Of a stretch of DNA of 64,000 bases, positions 42,079-51,369 are shown one piece after another. The position numbers and the translations under genes are program-made. The notes beneath the pieces are model-generated. The model worked only from the letters and a program-made list of their open reading frames with translations. It made no database searches and was not told the DNA's origin. Position 1 is the stretch's first letter; each line of letters starts with the position of its first letter. This DNA is from Glycomyces lechevalierae (GTDB taxonomy: Bacteria; Actinomycetota; Actinomycetes; Mycobacteriales; Micromonosporaceae): the NCBI RefSeq assembly GCF_027622945.1, contig NZ_JAPZVQ010000001.1, positions 572,398 to 636,397 on the forward strand, in the 5' to 3' direction.

Positions 42079-43290
42079 ATGGCCGCCGCCCGGCTCACGT
42101 CACGCGACATCCGCAGCGAATCGCGGCTCGTGGTCGTGCGGGCGCTGCTCGCGGCGGGTGGGTCGACCCGCAACGAGCTCGCCGAGGCCACGGGGCTGAG
42201 CCTCGGGACGGTCTCCACGATCGTGCAGGACCTCCTCAAGTACGAGATCATCGCCGAGACCGGCCCGGTGCACGGCGGCATCGGTCGGCCCACGACCGGG
42301 CTGCGGCTCAACGCCGATCGCGGCCGGGTCGTCGGCTTCTACCTGGAAGACCGGTACCTGGAGGCGACCGTGTTCGACGCGGCGCTGGGCGAGCTCTCGA
42401 CGGTCGAGGCGACCTCCGAAGAGCCGGTGGAGGACGCCGACGACGTGATCGAGTGGATCGTCGGCGCGCTCGACGACGCGCTCGGGAAGGCGAAGGCGAG
42501 CCGCGAGGACATCCTCGGCGTCGGCATCCTCCTGCCCGGCGGCATGCAGCGGCCGGTGAAGGCCGAGACGGTGCCGAGCGCGATCTGGCTCCACCTCGAC
42601 CGGCTGCGCGACCGGCTCGGCCTGCCGGTCGTGGTCGACAACCCGCTCAAGGCGATCGCGACCGCGCAGCTGTGGCTCGGCGCCGGGCGCCGCTCCGCGA
42701 ACGTGGTCGCCGTCAGCCTCGGCATCGGGGTGGGCGCGGGCATCATCCAGGACGGCGTGGTCGTGCGCGGCGCCACGAACGCGGCGGGCGAATGGGGCCA
42801 CAGCCTGCTCGCCTTCGAGGGCCGCCGATGCCGGTGCGGCCGTGACGGATGCGTCGAGGCGTACGTCGGCCTGCCGGGCATCCAGCGCACACTCGCCGAG
42901 ATCGCGCCCGGCCACCCGCTCGCCGGCGACCGCGACGACTGGACGTTCGCATCGGACCTGGCCGCCGCGGTCGAGTCCGGCGACCCGGCCGCGATCGCGA
43001 CGGTCGAGCGCAGCGCCCACTACCTCGGCGCCGCGCTCACCGACCTCGTCGCGATCCTCAACCCCGAGGTCATCACCCTGTCGGGCTGGGCCGACGCGCC
43101 CGCGTCGCGCGAGCGGGTCCTGCCGATCGTGCGGCAGCGAGTCCTCGCGGACGCCCCCGGCGACGCCGCGGCGGGCCTCGCGATCGAGATCTCCCCCAGG
43201 TGCGGGATGGAGGGCATCGCCGCGATCGCCTTGGAGCGCTTCATGAGAGACGTCGGCCTGGTGACCACCAGGGTCATTCCGGCGCTCTGA
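42079..43290 (+). CDS. ROK-family transcriptional regulator
   Basis: 403-aa XylR/NagC-type repressor. An N-terminal winged helix (S-T-R-N-E-L-A-E-A-T-G-L-S-L-G-T-V-S-T-I-V) is fused to a ROK sugar-sensing domain with the zinc motif C-R-C-G-R-D-G-C-V-E. The glycine-rich phosphate loop is weak, consistent with a sensor rather than a kinase. The ATG at 42079 has a perfect AGGAGG site. No sugar genes adjoin it, so its targets are remote or only itself. Confidence 0.9.
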   Translation: MAAARLTSRDIRSESRLVVVRALLAAGGSTRNELAEATGLSLGTVSTIVQDLLKYEIIAETGPVHGGIGRPTTGLRLNADRGRVVGFYLEDRYLEATVFDAALGELSTVEATSEEPVEDADDVIEWIVGALDDALGKAKASREDILGVGILLPGGMQRPVKAETVPSAIWLHLDRLRDRLGLPVVVDNPLKAIATAQLWLGAGRRSANVVAVSLGIGVGAGIIQDGVVVRGATNAAGEWGHSLLAFEGRRCRCGRDGCVEAYVGLPGIQRTLAEIAPGHPLAGDRDDWTFASDLAAAVESGDPAAIATVERSAHYLGAALTDLVAILNPEVITLSGWADAPASRERVLPIVRQRVLADAPGDAAAGLAIEISPRCGMEGIAAIALERFMRDVGLVTTRVIPAL

Positions 43291-43296
43291 ACCGCC

Positions 43297-43905
43297 TCAG
43301 CGGCGCACGCGGTAGGTCACGTGGACCACGCCTGTGGCCGCGCGAGCGCTCACCTGCTCCAGGTCGAGCGGCGGGACGCCTTCGAAGAGCCGCGTGCCCG
43401 CGCCGAACGTGATCGGTGCGATGTGGAGCCGCAGCTCGTCGATGAGTCCGGCCGCAAGGTACTGGTTGACCGTGGTCGCGCCGCCCATGACCGCGATCTC
43501 GCCGTCGCCGGCCGCCTCGCGCGCCTGCGCCAGCGCCGACTCGATGCCGTCGGTGACGAACGTGTAGGTGGTGCCGCCGTCCATCACCTGCGGTTCGCGC
43601 GGGTGATGGGTGAGCACGAAGACCGGCGCGTGGTAGGGCGGATCGTCCCCCCACCAGCCGTTCCATTCGCGGTCCCATTCGCCGCGGACGGGGCCGAACA
43701 TGTTGCGGCCCATGATGAACGCCTTGGCGGCGGTCATCTGCGCGATCTCCTCGGGGTTCTCCTCGGCGGTGTCGAACATCCAGGCGTGCAGGCTCTCGCC
43801 CATGCCGTTGCCGCCGTCGTCGCCGAACGGCCGCTCCTCCGTCTGGTTGAGACCGGCCGCGTAGCCGTCGGCCGTGATCGTGATGCCGCAGACGACCTTG
43901 CCCAT
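43297..43905 (-). CDS. Dihydrofolate-reductase-fold (RibD C-terminal domain) protein
   Basis: 202-aa protein. The ATG at 43905 follows GGAGGTGCGC. The opening V-V-C-G-I-T-I-T-A-D-G-Y, the F-I-M-G-R-N-M-F-G motif and V-M-G-G-A-T-T-V-N-Q-Y-L correspond to the RibD-C reductase group. It is distinct from the one at 23303 (W-N-G-W-W-G-D-D-P-P-Y-H insert). Substrate unknown. It is convergent with the ROK gene at a 6-bp gap and follows the Lrp gene on the other side. Confidence 0.85.
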   Translation of the reverse strand: MGKVVCGITITADGYAAGLNQTEERPFGDDGGNGMGESLHAWMFDTAEENPEEIAQMTAAKAFIMGRNMFGPVRGEWDREWNGWWGDDPPYHAPVFVLTHHPREPQVMDGGTTYTFVTDGIESALAQAREAAGDGEIAVMGGATTVNQYLAAGLIDELRLHIAPITFGAGTRLFEGVPPLDLEQVSARAATGVVHVTYRVRR

Positions 43906-43961
43906 GCGCACCTCCACATTCGTCGTTGAGAGTCCGGTGTCGTTGGGCTCCAGCATTCCAC

Positions 43962-44459
43962 CTACCGGGGCAGCACGCCGCGGCCCTCGCGGACTTCGAA
44001 GACCAGCTGGGTCTCGGTCTGGCGCACGACGGCGTGGGCGGTCACGTGCTCGAGGATGAGGTCGCGCAGCGCCTCGGGTCCGGCCACGGCGACGTGGAGG
44101 AGGAAGTCGTCGTCGCCGCCCACATGGAAGACGGTCATCACGCCGGGCAGTTCGACCAGGCGGTCGTAGAGGTGGTGCACGTGCTCGCGGCTGTGGCTTC
44201 CCAAGCGCACCTTGATGATCGCGTGTAGCGGGCGGCCGAAGGCCTCGGGGTCGAGGTGGGCGGCGATGCGGGTGAGGACGCCCGATTCGCGGAGCGCGCG
44301 CAGCCGGTACGCGCAGGTGGACTCGGCGACGCCCGCACGGACCGCCAGCGCGGCGTTCGTCATCCGGCCGTCCTCGACGAGCGCGGCGAGGATCGCCAGG
44401 TCGGTGCCGTCGAGCGACGCCGCTGGGGGTTGCGTTTTCTTCGACCGCTCCTCGGCCAT
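43962..44459 (-). CDS. Lrp/AsnC-family transcriptional regulator
   Basis: 165-aa regulator with an N-terminal helix-turn-helix (L-D-G-T-D-L-A-I-L-A-A-L then A-L-A-V-R-A-G-V-A-E-S-T-C-A-Y-R) and a C-terminal RAM domain (H-V-G-G-D-D-D-F-L-L-H-V). It is divergent from the PLP lyase at 44558, an arrangement typical of amino-acid-responsive control of a degradative enzyme. The 98-bp gap contains two short palindromes. Confidence 0.9.
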   Translation of the reverse strand: MAEERSKKTQPPAASLDGTDLAILAALVEDGRMTNAALAVRAGVAESTCAYRLRALRESGVLTRIAAHLDPEAFGRPLHAIIKVRLGSHSREHVHHLYDRLVELPGVMTVFHVGGDDDFLLHVAVAGPEALRDLILEHVTAHAVVRQTETQLVFEVREGRGVLPR

Positions 44460-44501
44460 TCCCGGTCCTTCCGCTGAATCTTCATGGATTCGCGCGATCT
44501 G

Positions 44502-44533
44502 TGCGGATTTCCGCAGGCTGTATTGCGCGTAAT
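44502..44533. promoter_or_regulatory. Lrp-type operator candidates
   Basis: TGCGGATTTCCGCA (44502-44515) is a perfect 14-bp palindrome, and ATTGCGCGTAAT (44522-44533) a near-palindrome 20 bp away. The two-turn spacing suits the multimeric binding of Lrp proteins. They lie between the divergent regulator and lyase genes. Confidence 0.55.
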
Positions 44534-44557
44534 TGCGGTTCAGCCTACATTCTGGGC

Positions 44558-45772
44558 ATGATCTCGCCTCGACTGCAATTCGACACCGTGGCGGTCCACG
44601 CGGGCCGCGAGGACCTGGCGGCGCTCGGCGTGCACGCGCTGCCCATCGACCTCTCCTCCACCAATCCGCTGCCGGGCATCGAGGCGGGCGGACTCTCCTA
44701 CGAGGCCATGGCGAACGGCGGCACGCCGACGACCGAGGGCGGGTCGGTGTACGCGCGGCTGTGGAATCCGACGGTGGCGCGGTTCGAGACGGCGCTGGCG
44801 CGGTTGGAGCACGCGGAGGCGGCGGTGGCGTTCTCCTCGGGCATGGCGGCGATGACGGCGGCGATCCTCGCGGCCGGGACCGGCCGGCACGTCGTGGCGG
44901 TCCGCCCGCTGTACGGCGGGACCGACCACCTGCTGTCCACGGGGCTGCTCGGGACCGAGGCGACCTTCTGCGCGGCCGGCGAGGTCGCCGAGGCGATCCG
45001 GCCCGACACGGCGATGGTCGTGCTCGAGACGCCCGCGAACCCGACGCTCGAACTGGTCGACATCCGGGCGGTCGTCGAAGCGGCCCAAGGGGTTCCGGTG
45101 CTGGTGGACAACACGTTCGCGACGCCGGTGCTGCAGAACCCGATCGACTTCGGCGCTTCGATGGTGCTGCACAGCGCCACGAAGTACCTTGGCGGACACG
45201 GCGATGTGATCGCCGGGGTGATCGCCTGCGACGAGGAGACGGCGGCCGCGCTGCGGCGGGTCCGGGCGGTGACGGGCGGGCTCCTGCATCCGCTCGGCGC
45301 ATACCTGCTCCACAGGGGATTGACGACGCTGCCGATCAGAGTGCGTGCGCAGCAGGAGCACGCGCAGCGCGTCGCCGGTTGGCTCGAGCGGCATCCGAGT
45401 GTCGCCCGCGTGTACTACCCGGGGAGCGACGGGGATCCGCAGGGGCTGATCGGGCGGCAGATGCTAGGCACCGGGGCGATGATCTCGGTCGACTTGCGCG
45501 GCGGGTTCGAGCAGGCCGCGCAGGTGACCTCGACGGTGCGGCTGTTCACGCACGCGGTGTCGCTGGGCGGGGTGGACTCGCTCATTCAGCATCCGGCGGC
45601 GCTCACGCACCGGCCCGTCGCGGCCGACGCCCGCCCGGCGGACAGCCTGGTGCGGCTGTCGATCGGGCTCGAAGCGCCCGAGGACCTGATCGCCGATCTG
45701 GATCAGGCCCTCACTCCCCCGCTGTCCATGATGGCGGGTTCACGCGACGCGGCGCAGCCGACGGTCGCGTGA
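44558..45772 (+). CDS. Trans-sulfuration-family PLP enzyme (methionine gamma-lyase / cystathionine gamma-lyase-like)
   Basis: 404-aa PLP enzyme of the Cys/Met metabolism family. The cofactor Lys is K209 in H-S-A-T-K-Y-L-G-G-H-G-D. V-Y-A-R-L-W-N-P-T, F-S-S-G-M-A-A-M-T, L-E-T-P-A-N-P-T and D-N-T-F-A-T-P are all present. Control by an adjacent Lrp regulator favours a catabolic gamma-lyase releasing a thiol, ammonia and a 2-oxoacid, over a biosynthetic synthase. That choice is inferred. The start at 44558 has a poor ribosome site, possibly leaderless or weakly translated. Confidence 0.87.
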   Translation: MISPRLQFDTVAVHAGREDLAALGVHALPIDLSSTNPLPGIEAGGLSYEAMANGGTPTTEGGSVYARLWNPTVARFETALARLEHAEAAVAFSSGMAAMTAAILAAGTGRHVVAVRPLYGGTDHLLSTGLLGTEATFCAAGEVAEAIRPDTAMVVLETPANPTLELVDIRAVVEAAQGVPVLVDNTFATPVLQNPIDFGASMVLHSATKYLGGHGDVIAGVIACDEETAAALRRVRAVTGGLLHPLGAYLLHRGLTTLPIRVRAQQEHAQRVAGWLERHPSVARVYYPGSDGDPQGLIGRQMLGTGAMISVDLRGGFEQAAQVTSTVRLFTHAVSLGGVDSLIQHPAALTHRPVAADARPADSLVRLSIGLEAPEDLIADLDQALTPPLSMMAGSRDAAQPTVA

Positions 45773-45862
45773 GCCGGCGCCGAAGGCGACCGCGCCCGCT
45801 GCTCCGCGCGGGGGCCGAGGGGGGGCCCCCCGGCGGGTGGGGGGGGGGGGGGGGGTAGCCCC
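45773..45862. other. Convergent gap with a 17-nt G homopolymer
   Basis: Between the convergent PLP-lyase and beta-mannosidase genes lies a GC-only stretch with G7C6 and an uninterrupted run of 17 Gs (45839-45855). No gene or orderly stem is seen. The run could form a G-quadruplex on one strand, or be of uncertain length because of sequencing. Confidence 0.6.
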
Positions 45863-48364
45863 CTAACGCAGGTCGTTCGCGCAGCGCAGGACCGCGGCGA
45901 AGGCGGCCGGGTCGCCCGAAGGGGACACGATGTCGATCCGGGCCGACTCGCCCGCTCGCAGCGTGAGCATCCCCTGCTCGGCGCGGGCGGCCGGGTCGAC
46001 CTTGTCCGCGTGACAGAACAGGTCCCGCACCAGCGAGTTCGCGGACACGTGCAGCACGCATCCGCCTTCGACGGCCTCGGCCGCGACCTCGAACGGACGC
46101 GGGTCCAGTTCCTGGTCGATCACCTCGGCGCCGTAGGAGAACGCGGGCGCGAAGCCGTCGCCCTCGGCGCGGATGTACTCGCCGCTCAGGTCGCCGAACG
46201 CCGCCACTTCGGCGGGCACCGTGACCGTCGCGCCGTCGCGCGGGTCGACCCGCGCCTCGACCACGGCCTTCGCGAGCACCTTGCCGTCGAAGGACTCCCG
46301 GGTCACGGTGAACGACCCCGAGTACGCCTCGCCCGTGTCGTTCACGAGCACCAGCGCCAGCTGGTCGAACTCGGGCTTGACCCCTTCCCACGCGTTCGCG
46401 CGGCTCTCGTTCGACGGGCGCGGCTGCAGCGTCGCCAGCCGCGGCGCGTACGCGTCGCGCAGCGCGTGCCACAGCGGCTTGCGGTGCCCCGCGAAGTCGA
46501 CCGCGGCCCAGGAGACCACGGGCCAGTTGTCGTTGAGCTGCCACAGGATCGTGCCGGTGTTGTGCGGGGTGAGCGACCGGTAGTGCTCGACGCCGAAGCG
46601 GATCGCCTGCGCCTGGTTGAGCTGCGTCGTCCAGTGCCAGTCCTCGATGGACTCAGGGTCGGGCAGGTGGCCCTGCCAGCCGCGCTCCAGCTTCTCGTTG
46701 CCGCGGTTGGCCTTCTGGTGCACGAGCATCTCCGCGCCGAACGGGTCGAGCGGTTCGTCGTGCACCACGGACACGAGCGTCGACCAGGCCGGCGGGGCCT
46801 GGAACCCGAACTCGGAGACGAAGCGCGCCAGGTAGTCCGCGTAGACCTTGTAGTCGACGCGGTTCCACACGTCCCAGACGTGCATGGTCCCGTACCGCTC
46901 GTCGTTGGGGTGCCGGTAGTCGCCGAAGGAGTACGGGCTCGCGGGCGAGTACGGGCGGGTCGGGTCGAGCTCGGCGAGGATCGCGGGCAGGACCTCGGTG
47001 TAGTACGCGTCGCCCCAGCCGCGCCCGTTCAGGCGGTGCGCCCAGCTCCAGTCGACCGAGCCCCAGGTGTTCTCGTTGTTGCCGTTCCAGATCACGAGCG
47101 ACGGGTGCGGGCTGAGCCGGGTCACGTTCTCGCGGACCTCGGCCTCGATCTCGGACCGCAGCGGGTCCTCCTCGCTGTACGCGGCGCAGGCGAACAGGAA
47201 GTCCTGCCACATGAGCAGGCCGTGCTCGTCCGCGAGGTCGTACAGGTCGTCGGACTCGTAGATCCCGCCGCCCCACACGCGCAGCAGGTTGATGTTCGAC
47301 TCGAGGGCGTCCGCGACGCGCAGCGCGTACCGGTCGCGGTCGATCTCGGTGAGGAACGCGTGGTCGGGGATCCAGTTCGCGCCGCGTACGAGGACTCGCT
47401 CCCCGTTGACCTTCAACAGGAACGGCGCCCCGGCGGGGTCGGGCTCGGTGTCGAGCTCGACGGTGCGGAAGCCGATCCGGCGCTCCCAAGCGGCGTCTCC
47501 GGCGGTGACCTCGACGCGGTAGAGGGGTTGGTCGCCGTGGCCGACCGGCCACCACAGCCGCGCGTCGGGGACGGTCACTTCGACAGTGGCCGAGGCGTGC
47601 TCGGCGGCGACGGTCGCACGCTGCTCGAAGGTCTCGCCGTCGGGGCCGGTGACCTTGACGCGGACCTCGACCGGCGCGGAGGTGTCGCGCTCCAGGTCCA
47701 CATGGGCCGTCAGGACGCCGTCCGTGCCGACGACGTCGACGAGGGGGCGCACCGCGGCGACGCGCACGCCCGACCAGGATTCGAGGCCGATCGGCTTCCA
47801 GATCCCGGCGCCCGCGACGTCGATGCCCCAGTCCCAGCCGAAGGAGCAGGCCATCTTGCGGAGCTGGTTGTACTCGTGGTGGTTGGTGTGCGGCAACGCG
47901 CCGTCGCGCTCGGCGCGGGCGACCGCCTCCGGGATCGGGGCCGCGAAGGTGACCGTGAGCGTGTTCGCGCCTTCCTGCAACGCATCACGCACGTCCCAGC
48001 GGTAGCTCCGGTGCTGGTTCTCGGTGCGGGCGATCTCGATCCCGTTGAGCGCCACGGTGGCGACGGTGTCGAGGCCGTGCGCGACCAGGTCGTGGCGGGC
48101 GGAGCCGTCGTCGGTCCAGTCGAACGTGGTGGTGAACCGCCAGGCGGTGTCGCCGATCCACTGCTGCGCGGCCTCGTTGTCGCCGTCGAACGGGTCGGCG
48201 ATGAGCCCGGCCCGGCGCAGGTCGAGGTGGGCCTCGCCCGGGACGGCGGCCGGGATGCCGTCCGCGAGCGGCGCGGCCACCGCCTCGGGGGCGGTGCCGG
48301 CCAGGTCGGCGGCGGTCAGCGTCCATCCCTCGTGGAGGGCGCGGAAGGTCGGCGGGTGTGGCAT
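45863..48364 (-). CDS. Beta-mannosidase (GH2)
   Basis: 833-aa cytoplasmic exo-glycosidase removing beta-linked mannose from the non-reducing end of manno-oligosaccharides. N-terminal sugar-binding and Ig-like domains (about 1-300) precede the TIM barrel. The acid/base is E431 in W-N-G-N-N-E-N and the nucleophile E518 in V-S-E-F-G-F-Q, patterns specific to the mannosidase branch. C-F-G-W-D-W-G-type and L-L-R-V-W-G-G-G-I-Y-E segments agree. It is the last gene of the importer operon and follows the GH42 gene by 33 bases. Confidence 0.92.
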   Translation of the reverse strand: MPHPPTFRALHEGWTLTAADLAGTAPEAVAAPLADGIPAAVPGEAHLDLRRAGLIADPFDGDNEAAQQWIGDTAWRFTTTFDWTDDGSARHDLVAHGLDTVATVALNGIEIARTENQHRSYRWDVRDALQEGANTLTVTFAAPIPEAVARAERDGALPHTNHHEYNQLRKMACSFGWDWGIDVAGAGIWKPIGLESWSGVRVAAVRPLVDVVGTDGVLTAHVDLERDTSAPVEVRVKVTGPDGETFEQRATVAAEHASATVEVTVPDARLWWPVGHGDQPLYRVEVTAGDAAWERRIGFRTVELDTEPDPAGAPFLLKVNGERVLVRGANWIPDHAFLTEIDRDRYALRVADALESNINLLRVWGGGIYESDDLYDLADEHGLLMWQDFLFACAAYSEEDPLRSEIEAEVRENVTRLSPHPSLVIWNGNNENTWGSVDWSWAHRLNGRGWGDAYYTEVLPAILAELDPTRPYSPASPYSFGDYRHPNDERYGTMHVWDVWNRVDYKVYADYLARFVSEFGFQAPPAWSTLVSVVHDEPLDPFGAEMLVHQKANRGNEKLERGWQGHLPDPESIEDWHWTTQLNQAQAIRFGVEHYRSLTPHNTGTILWQLNDNWPVVSWAAVDFAGHRKPLWHALRDAYAPRLATLQPRPSNESRANAWEGVKPEFDQLALVLVNDTGEAYSGSFTVTRESFDGKVLAKAVVEARVDPRDGATVTVPAEVAAFGDLSGEYIRAEGDGFAPAFSYGAEVIDQELDPRPFEVAAEAVEGGCVLHVSANSLVRDLFCHADKVDPAARAEQGMLTLRAGESARIDIVSPSGDPAAFAAVLRCANDLR

Positions 48365-48397
48365 GGAATGGCTCCTCGAGATGGGTGAGGTCAGCGG

Positions 48398-50470
48398 TCA
48401 GGCGGTCGGCTCGCGCAGGACGCGCACGCCGCCGGCGGGAATCGTGACGGCGGGGCCGACGGGTTCGCCCGCGAGCAGGTCGAACCCCTCGGCCGTGGCC
48501 TTGCGGTCGGCGTCGGTGTGGTTGAGCAGGAACAGGAACGAGCCCGCGTCGCCGGTGCGGCGCACCGCTTCGACGCCGGGTTCGGCTTCGGCCACGGGGG
48601 CGAGCGCGGCCTCGGCGATGAGCCGGTCGGCGATGCGGTCGATCGAGGCGGAGGCCAGGTGCGCCGAGACGTACCAGGCGGCGCCGTCGCCGACCGCGCG
48701 GCGGGTGACGGCCGGGCCTCCGGCGAGCGAGCCGGAGTCGTACCGGACGACCGCCTCGGCGCCGTCGAGGTGGACGCGCTCGGTCCATTCCGCAACGGCC
48801 GTACCGTCGTCCAGCGCCGTGGACTCGCCGGCCTGGAGCGGGTAGAACTCGTCGGACCACGCGCCGAGGACGTCACGGAACGCGCCGGGGAAGCCGCCGG
48901 TGATCACCTGGCCGTCATCGTCGCAGACGCCCGACAGGTACGTGACCAGGAGGGACCCGCCGCGCTCGGGCACGGCCCGCAGTCGCGCGGCGTCGGACTC
49001 GGCGATGTTCAGCAGCGTCGGCACGATCACCAGGTCGTAGCCGTCGAAGTCGCCGTCGGGGGCGACCACGTCGCACAGGATCTGCCGCTCCCACAACGCG
49101 CGGTGCCATTCGCGCAGCTCGCGACCGTAGCGGAGGCCGCGGTGCGGTTTGAGGCCGTGGTTGAGCGCCCATCCGGCGACGTCGTCGACGACGATCGCCG
49201 CCCGTGCCGGTTCCACCTGCGTCCCTTGCACTTCCGCGAGCGACTGCAAGTGGCGGCCCAATTCCAGGACCTCCTGCCAGACGCGCGATCGGGTCCCGCT
49301 GTGCGGCAGCATCGCCGAGTGGAACTGCTCGGCCCCGGCGCGCGACGCGCGCCACTGGAAGAACATCGCGCCGTCCGCGCCACGGGCGATGTGCCCGAGG
49401 GAGTGCCGCACGATCTCGCCGGGGTCCTTGGAGCGGTTGCGCGGCTGCCAGCTCGGGCTGCCGGTGGAGCTCTCCATGAGCAGCCAGGGGCGGCGCCCGG
49501 CCGAGATGCCGCGCATCCGATCGCCCGCGAATGCCAGCTCCTGCTCCCGCAGCGGATCGTCCACCAGCGTGTAGTGGTCGTTCGCGGCGATAGCGGTGTG
49601 CGGCGTCCAGGAGGCGTAGTCCACGACCTGCGCGCCCGCGCCGACCATGAGGTTCGTCGTGACCGGCGCGGCCGAATGCCGTTCGATGACGGCCTTCTCG
49701 GCCAGGTACTGCGACAGCAGGGCATCCGAGGAGTAGCGCTCGTAGTCGAGGAACTGGCCCGGGTTCGGCGCTCCGTGCCGCCCGCGCGGGGGCAGGATCT
49801 CGTCCCAGTCGCTGTAGCGGTGCCCCCACTGCTCGGTGCCCCACGCGGCGTTGACGGCCTGCAGGGTCCCGTGGCGCTCGCGCAGCCACGCCCGGAACGC
49901 CTCGGCGGACAAGTCGCAGTAGCAGCGGGCGTTGCCGCCGCCGAACTCGTTCCCGATGTGCCACAGGCGGACCGCCGGGTGGCGGCCGTAGCGTTCGGCC
50001 AGCGCCTCCACATGGAGGAGCGCGTACCGGCGGAAGATCGGGGAGGCCGCGCACCAGGCGAGGCGCCCGCCCGCGGGTTCGCGGAAGCCGTCCGCGAGCA
50101 CCGGGGCGATCTCCGGGTGCGCGGTCAGCAGCCAGCTCGGCGGGGCCGCCGTAGGCGTGGCCAGGTCGATGCCGATCCCGTTGCGGTGCAGCAGGTCCAC
50201 CGCGTCGTCGAGCCAGGACCAGTCGCGTACGCCGGGGGCGGTCTCGATGGTGCCCCAGGCGAAGATGCCCAGGCTCACGAGGTTCACGCCCGCTTCGCGC
50301 ATGAGGCGCACGTCCTCGTCCCACACCTCCCGCGGCCACTGCTCGGGGTTGTAGTCGCCGCCGAAGGCCAGGCCGTCGGCCAGGCGGATCGGAGGCGGTG
50401 GGGGCGGCGGCGCGGGGACGCTCGCGAGCACCGCGGGCTCGCCGCCGCCGCTCTGGAACGGGTCGATCAT
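48398..50470 (-). CDS. Beta-galactosidase, GH42
   Basis: 690-aa enzyme with a Pro-rich front (eight consecutive prolines near residue 20), then the GH42 opening G-G-D-Y-N-P-E-Q-W. The acid/base is E175 in H-I-G-N-E-F and the nucleophile probably E333 in W-L-L-M-E-S-S. A trimerisation domain and a small beta domain follow. The ATG at 50470 overlaps the OppF-type stop (ATGA); an in-frame start at 50512 is a read-back into that gene. It would remove galactosyl units from imported galactomanno-oligosaccharides or arabinogalactan fragments. Confidence 0.92.
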   Translation of the reverse strand: MIDPFQSGGGEPAVLASVPAPPPPPPPIRLADGLAFGGDYNPEQWPREVWDEDVRLMREAGVNLVSLGIFAWGTIETAPGVRDWSWLDDAVDLLHRNGIGIDLATPTAAPPSWLLTAHPEIAPVLADGFREPAGGRLAWCAASPIFRRYALLHVEALAERYGRHPAVRLWHIGNEFGGGNARCYCDLSAEAFRAWLRERHGTLQAVNAAWGTEQWGHRYSDWDEILPPRGRHGAPNPGQFLDYERYSSDALLSQYLAEKAVIERHSAAPVTTNLMVGAGAQVVDYASWTPHTAIAANDHYTLVDDPLREQELAFAGDRMRGISAGRRPWLLMESSTGSPSWQPRNRSKDPGEIVRHSLGHIARGADGAMFFQWRASRAGAEQFHSAMLPHSGTRSRVWQEVLELGRHLQSLAEVQGTQVEPARAAIVVDDVAGWALNHGLKPHRGLRYGRELREWHRALWERQILCDVVAPDGDFDGYDLVIVPTLLNIAESDAARLRAVPERGGSLLVTYLSGVCDDDGQVITGGFPGAFRDVLGAWSDEFYPLQAGESTALDDGTAVAEWTERVHLDGAEAVVRYDSGSLAGGPAVTRRAVGDGAAWYVSAHLASASIDRIADRLIAEAALAPVAEAEPGVEAVRRTGDAGSFLFLLNHTDADRKATAEGFDLLAGEPVGPAVTIPAGGVRVLREPTA

Positions 50471-51369
50471 GCCTTGGACTCCGATCGGGCTGGGACGCCG
50501 GCTTCGGTCCACTCGCCTTTGAAGTGGTCGTAGCAGGTGCTGTTGTCGATCGCCTCGCGGTCGACCGGCGCCTCCGACGTGACGCGGCCGGGCCGCTCGG
50601 GGTCAGGGGCGGCCAGCGCGAGGAGCTTGGTGTAGTCGTGGTGCGGGTCGAGGATCACGGCGTCCGAGGGGCCGCGTTCGACGACGCGGCCGCGGTAGAG
50701 GACCACGATCTCGTCGGAGAAGTGGCGGGCGGTCGCGAGGTCGTGGGTGATGTAGAGGACCGCGAGCTGGTCTTCCCGTTGCAGGCGGCCCAGGAGGTTG
50801 AGCACGCCGAGGCGGATCGAGACGTCCAGCATGGACACCGGCTCGTCGGCGATGAGCACTTGCGCGCCGGGGGCGAGGGCCCGCGCGATGGCGACGCGCT
50901 GGCGCTGGCCGCCGGAGAGCTCGTGCGGGCGGCGGGGTGCGATGGCCTCGGCCGGGGTGAGGTTGACGCGTTCGAGCATCTCGAGGACGCGCGCGCGGGT
51001 GTCGTCCTGGGTCTTGGTGCGGCCGTGGATCTTCAGGGGCCGGGCGATGTGGTGCTCGATGGAGTGGAAGGGGTTGAGGGAGGCGAAGGGGTCCTGGAAG
51101 ACCATCTGGACTTCGCGGCGGTAGTGGGCGTTGGTGACGGGGGTGCCGTCGTCGAGGCGCACGTCGACGGTGCCGGCGGTGGGTCGTTCCATGCGGGTGA
51201 GGATCTTCGCGATGGTGGACTTGCCGGAGCCGGACTCGCCGACGAGAGCGACGGTGCGGCCGGGGGTGAGTTCGAGGCTCACGTGGTCGACGGCGCGCAG
51301 GCGGGTGCGCTTGAGGCCGCTGCGGAGCGTGTAGTCCTTGACGAGGTCGGTGATCTTGACGCTGGTCAT
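50467..51369 (-). CDS. Oligopeptide-type ABC transporter ATP-binding protein (OppF/DppF-like)
   Basis: 300-aa ATPase. Walker A is G-E-S-G-S-G-K-S-T near residue 40, the signature L-S-G-G-Q-R-Q-R, and Walker B ends V-L-I-A-D-E-P. A C-terminal oligopeptide-transporter extension is present. It energises the importer with 51366-52256. ATGA overlaps link it to both neighbours, the second ATPase upstream and the GH42 gene downstream, showing that the cargo is glycan-related rather than peptide. Confidence 0.93.
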   Translation of the reverse strand: MTSVKITDLVKDYTLRSGLKRTRLRAVDHVSLELTPGRTVALVGESGSGKSTIAKILTRMERPTAGTVDVRLDDGTPVTNAHYRREVQMVFQDPFASLNPFHSIEHHIARPLKIHGRTKTQDDTRARVLEMLERVNLTPAEAIAPRRPHELSGGQRQRVAIARALAPGAQVLIADEPVSMLDVSIRLGVLNLLGRLQREDQLAVLYITHDLATARHFSDEIVVLYRGRVVERGPSDAVILDPHHDYTKLLALAAPDPERPGRVTSEAPVDREAIDNSTCYDHFKGEWTEAGVPARSESKA

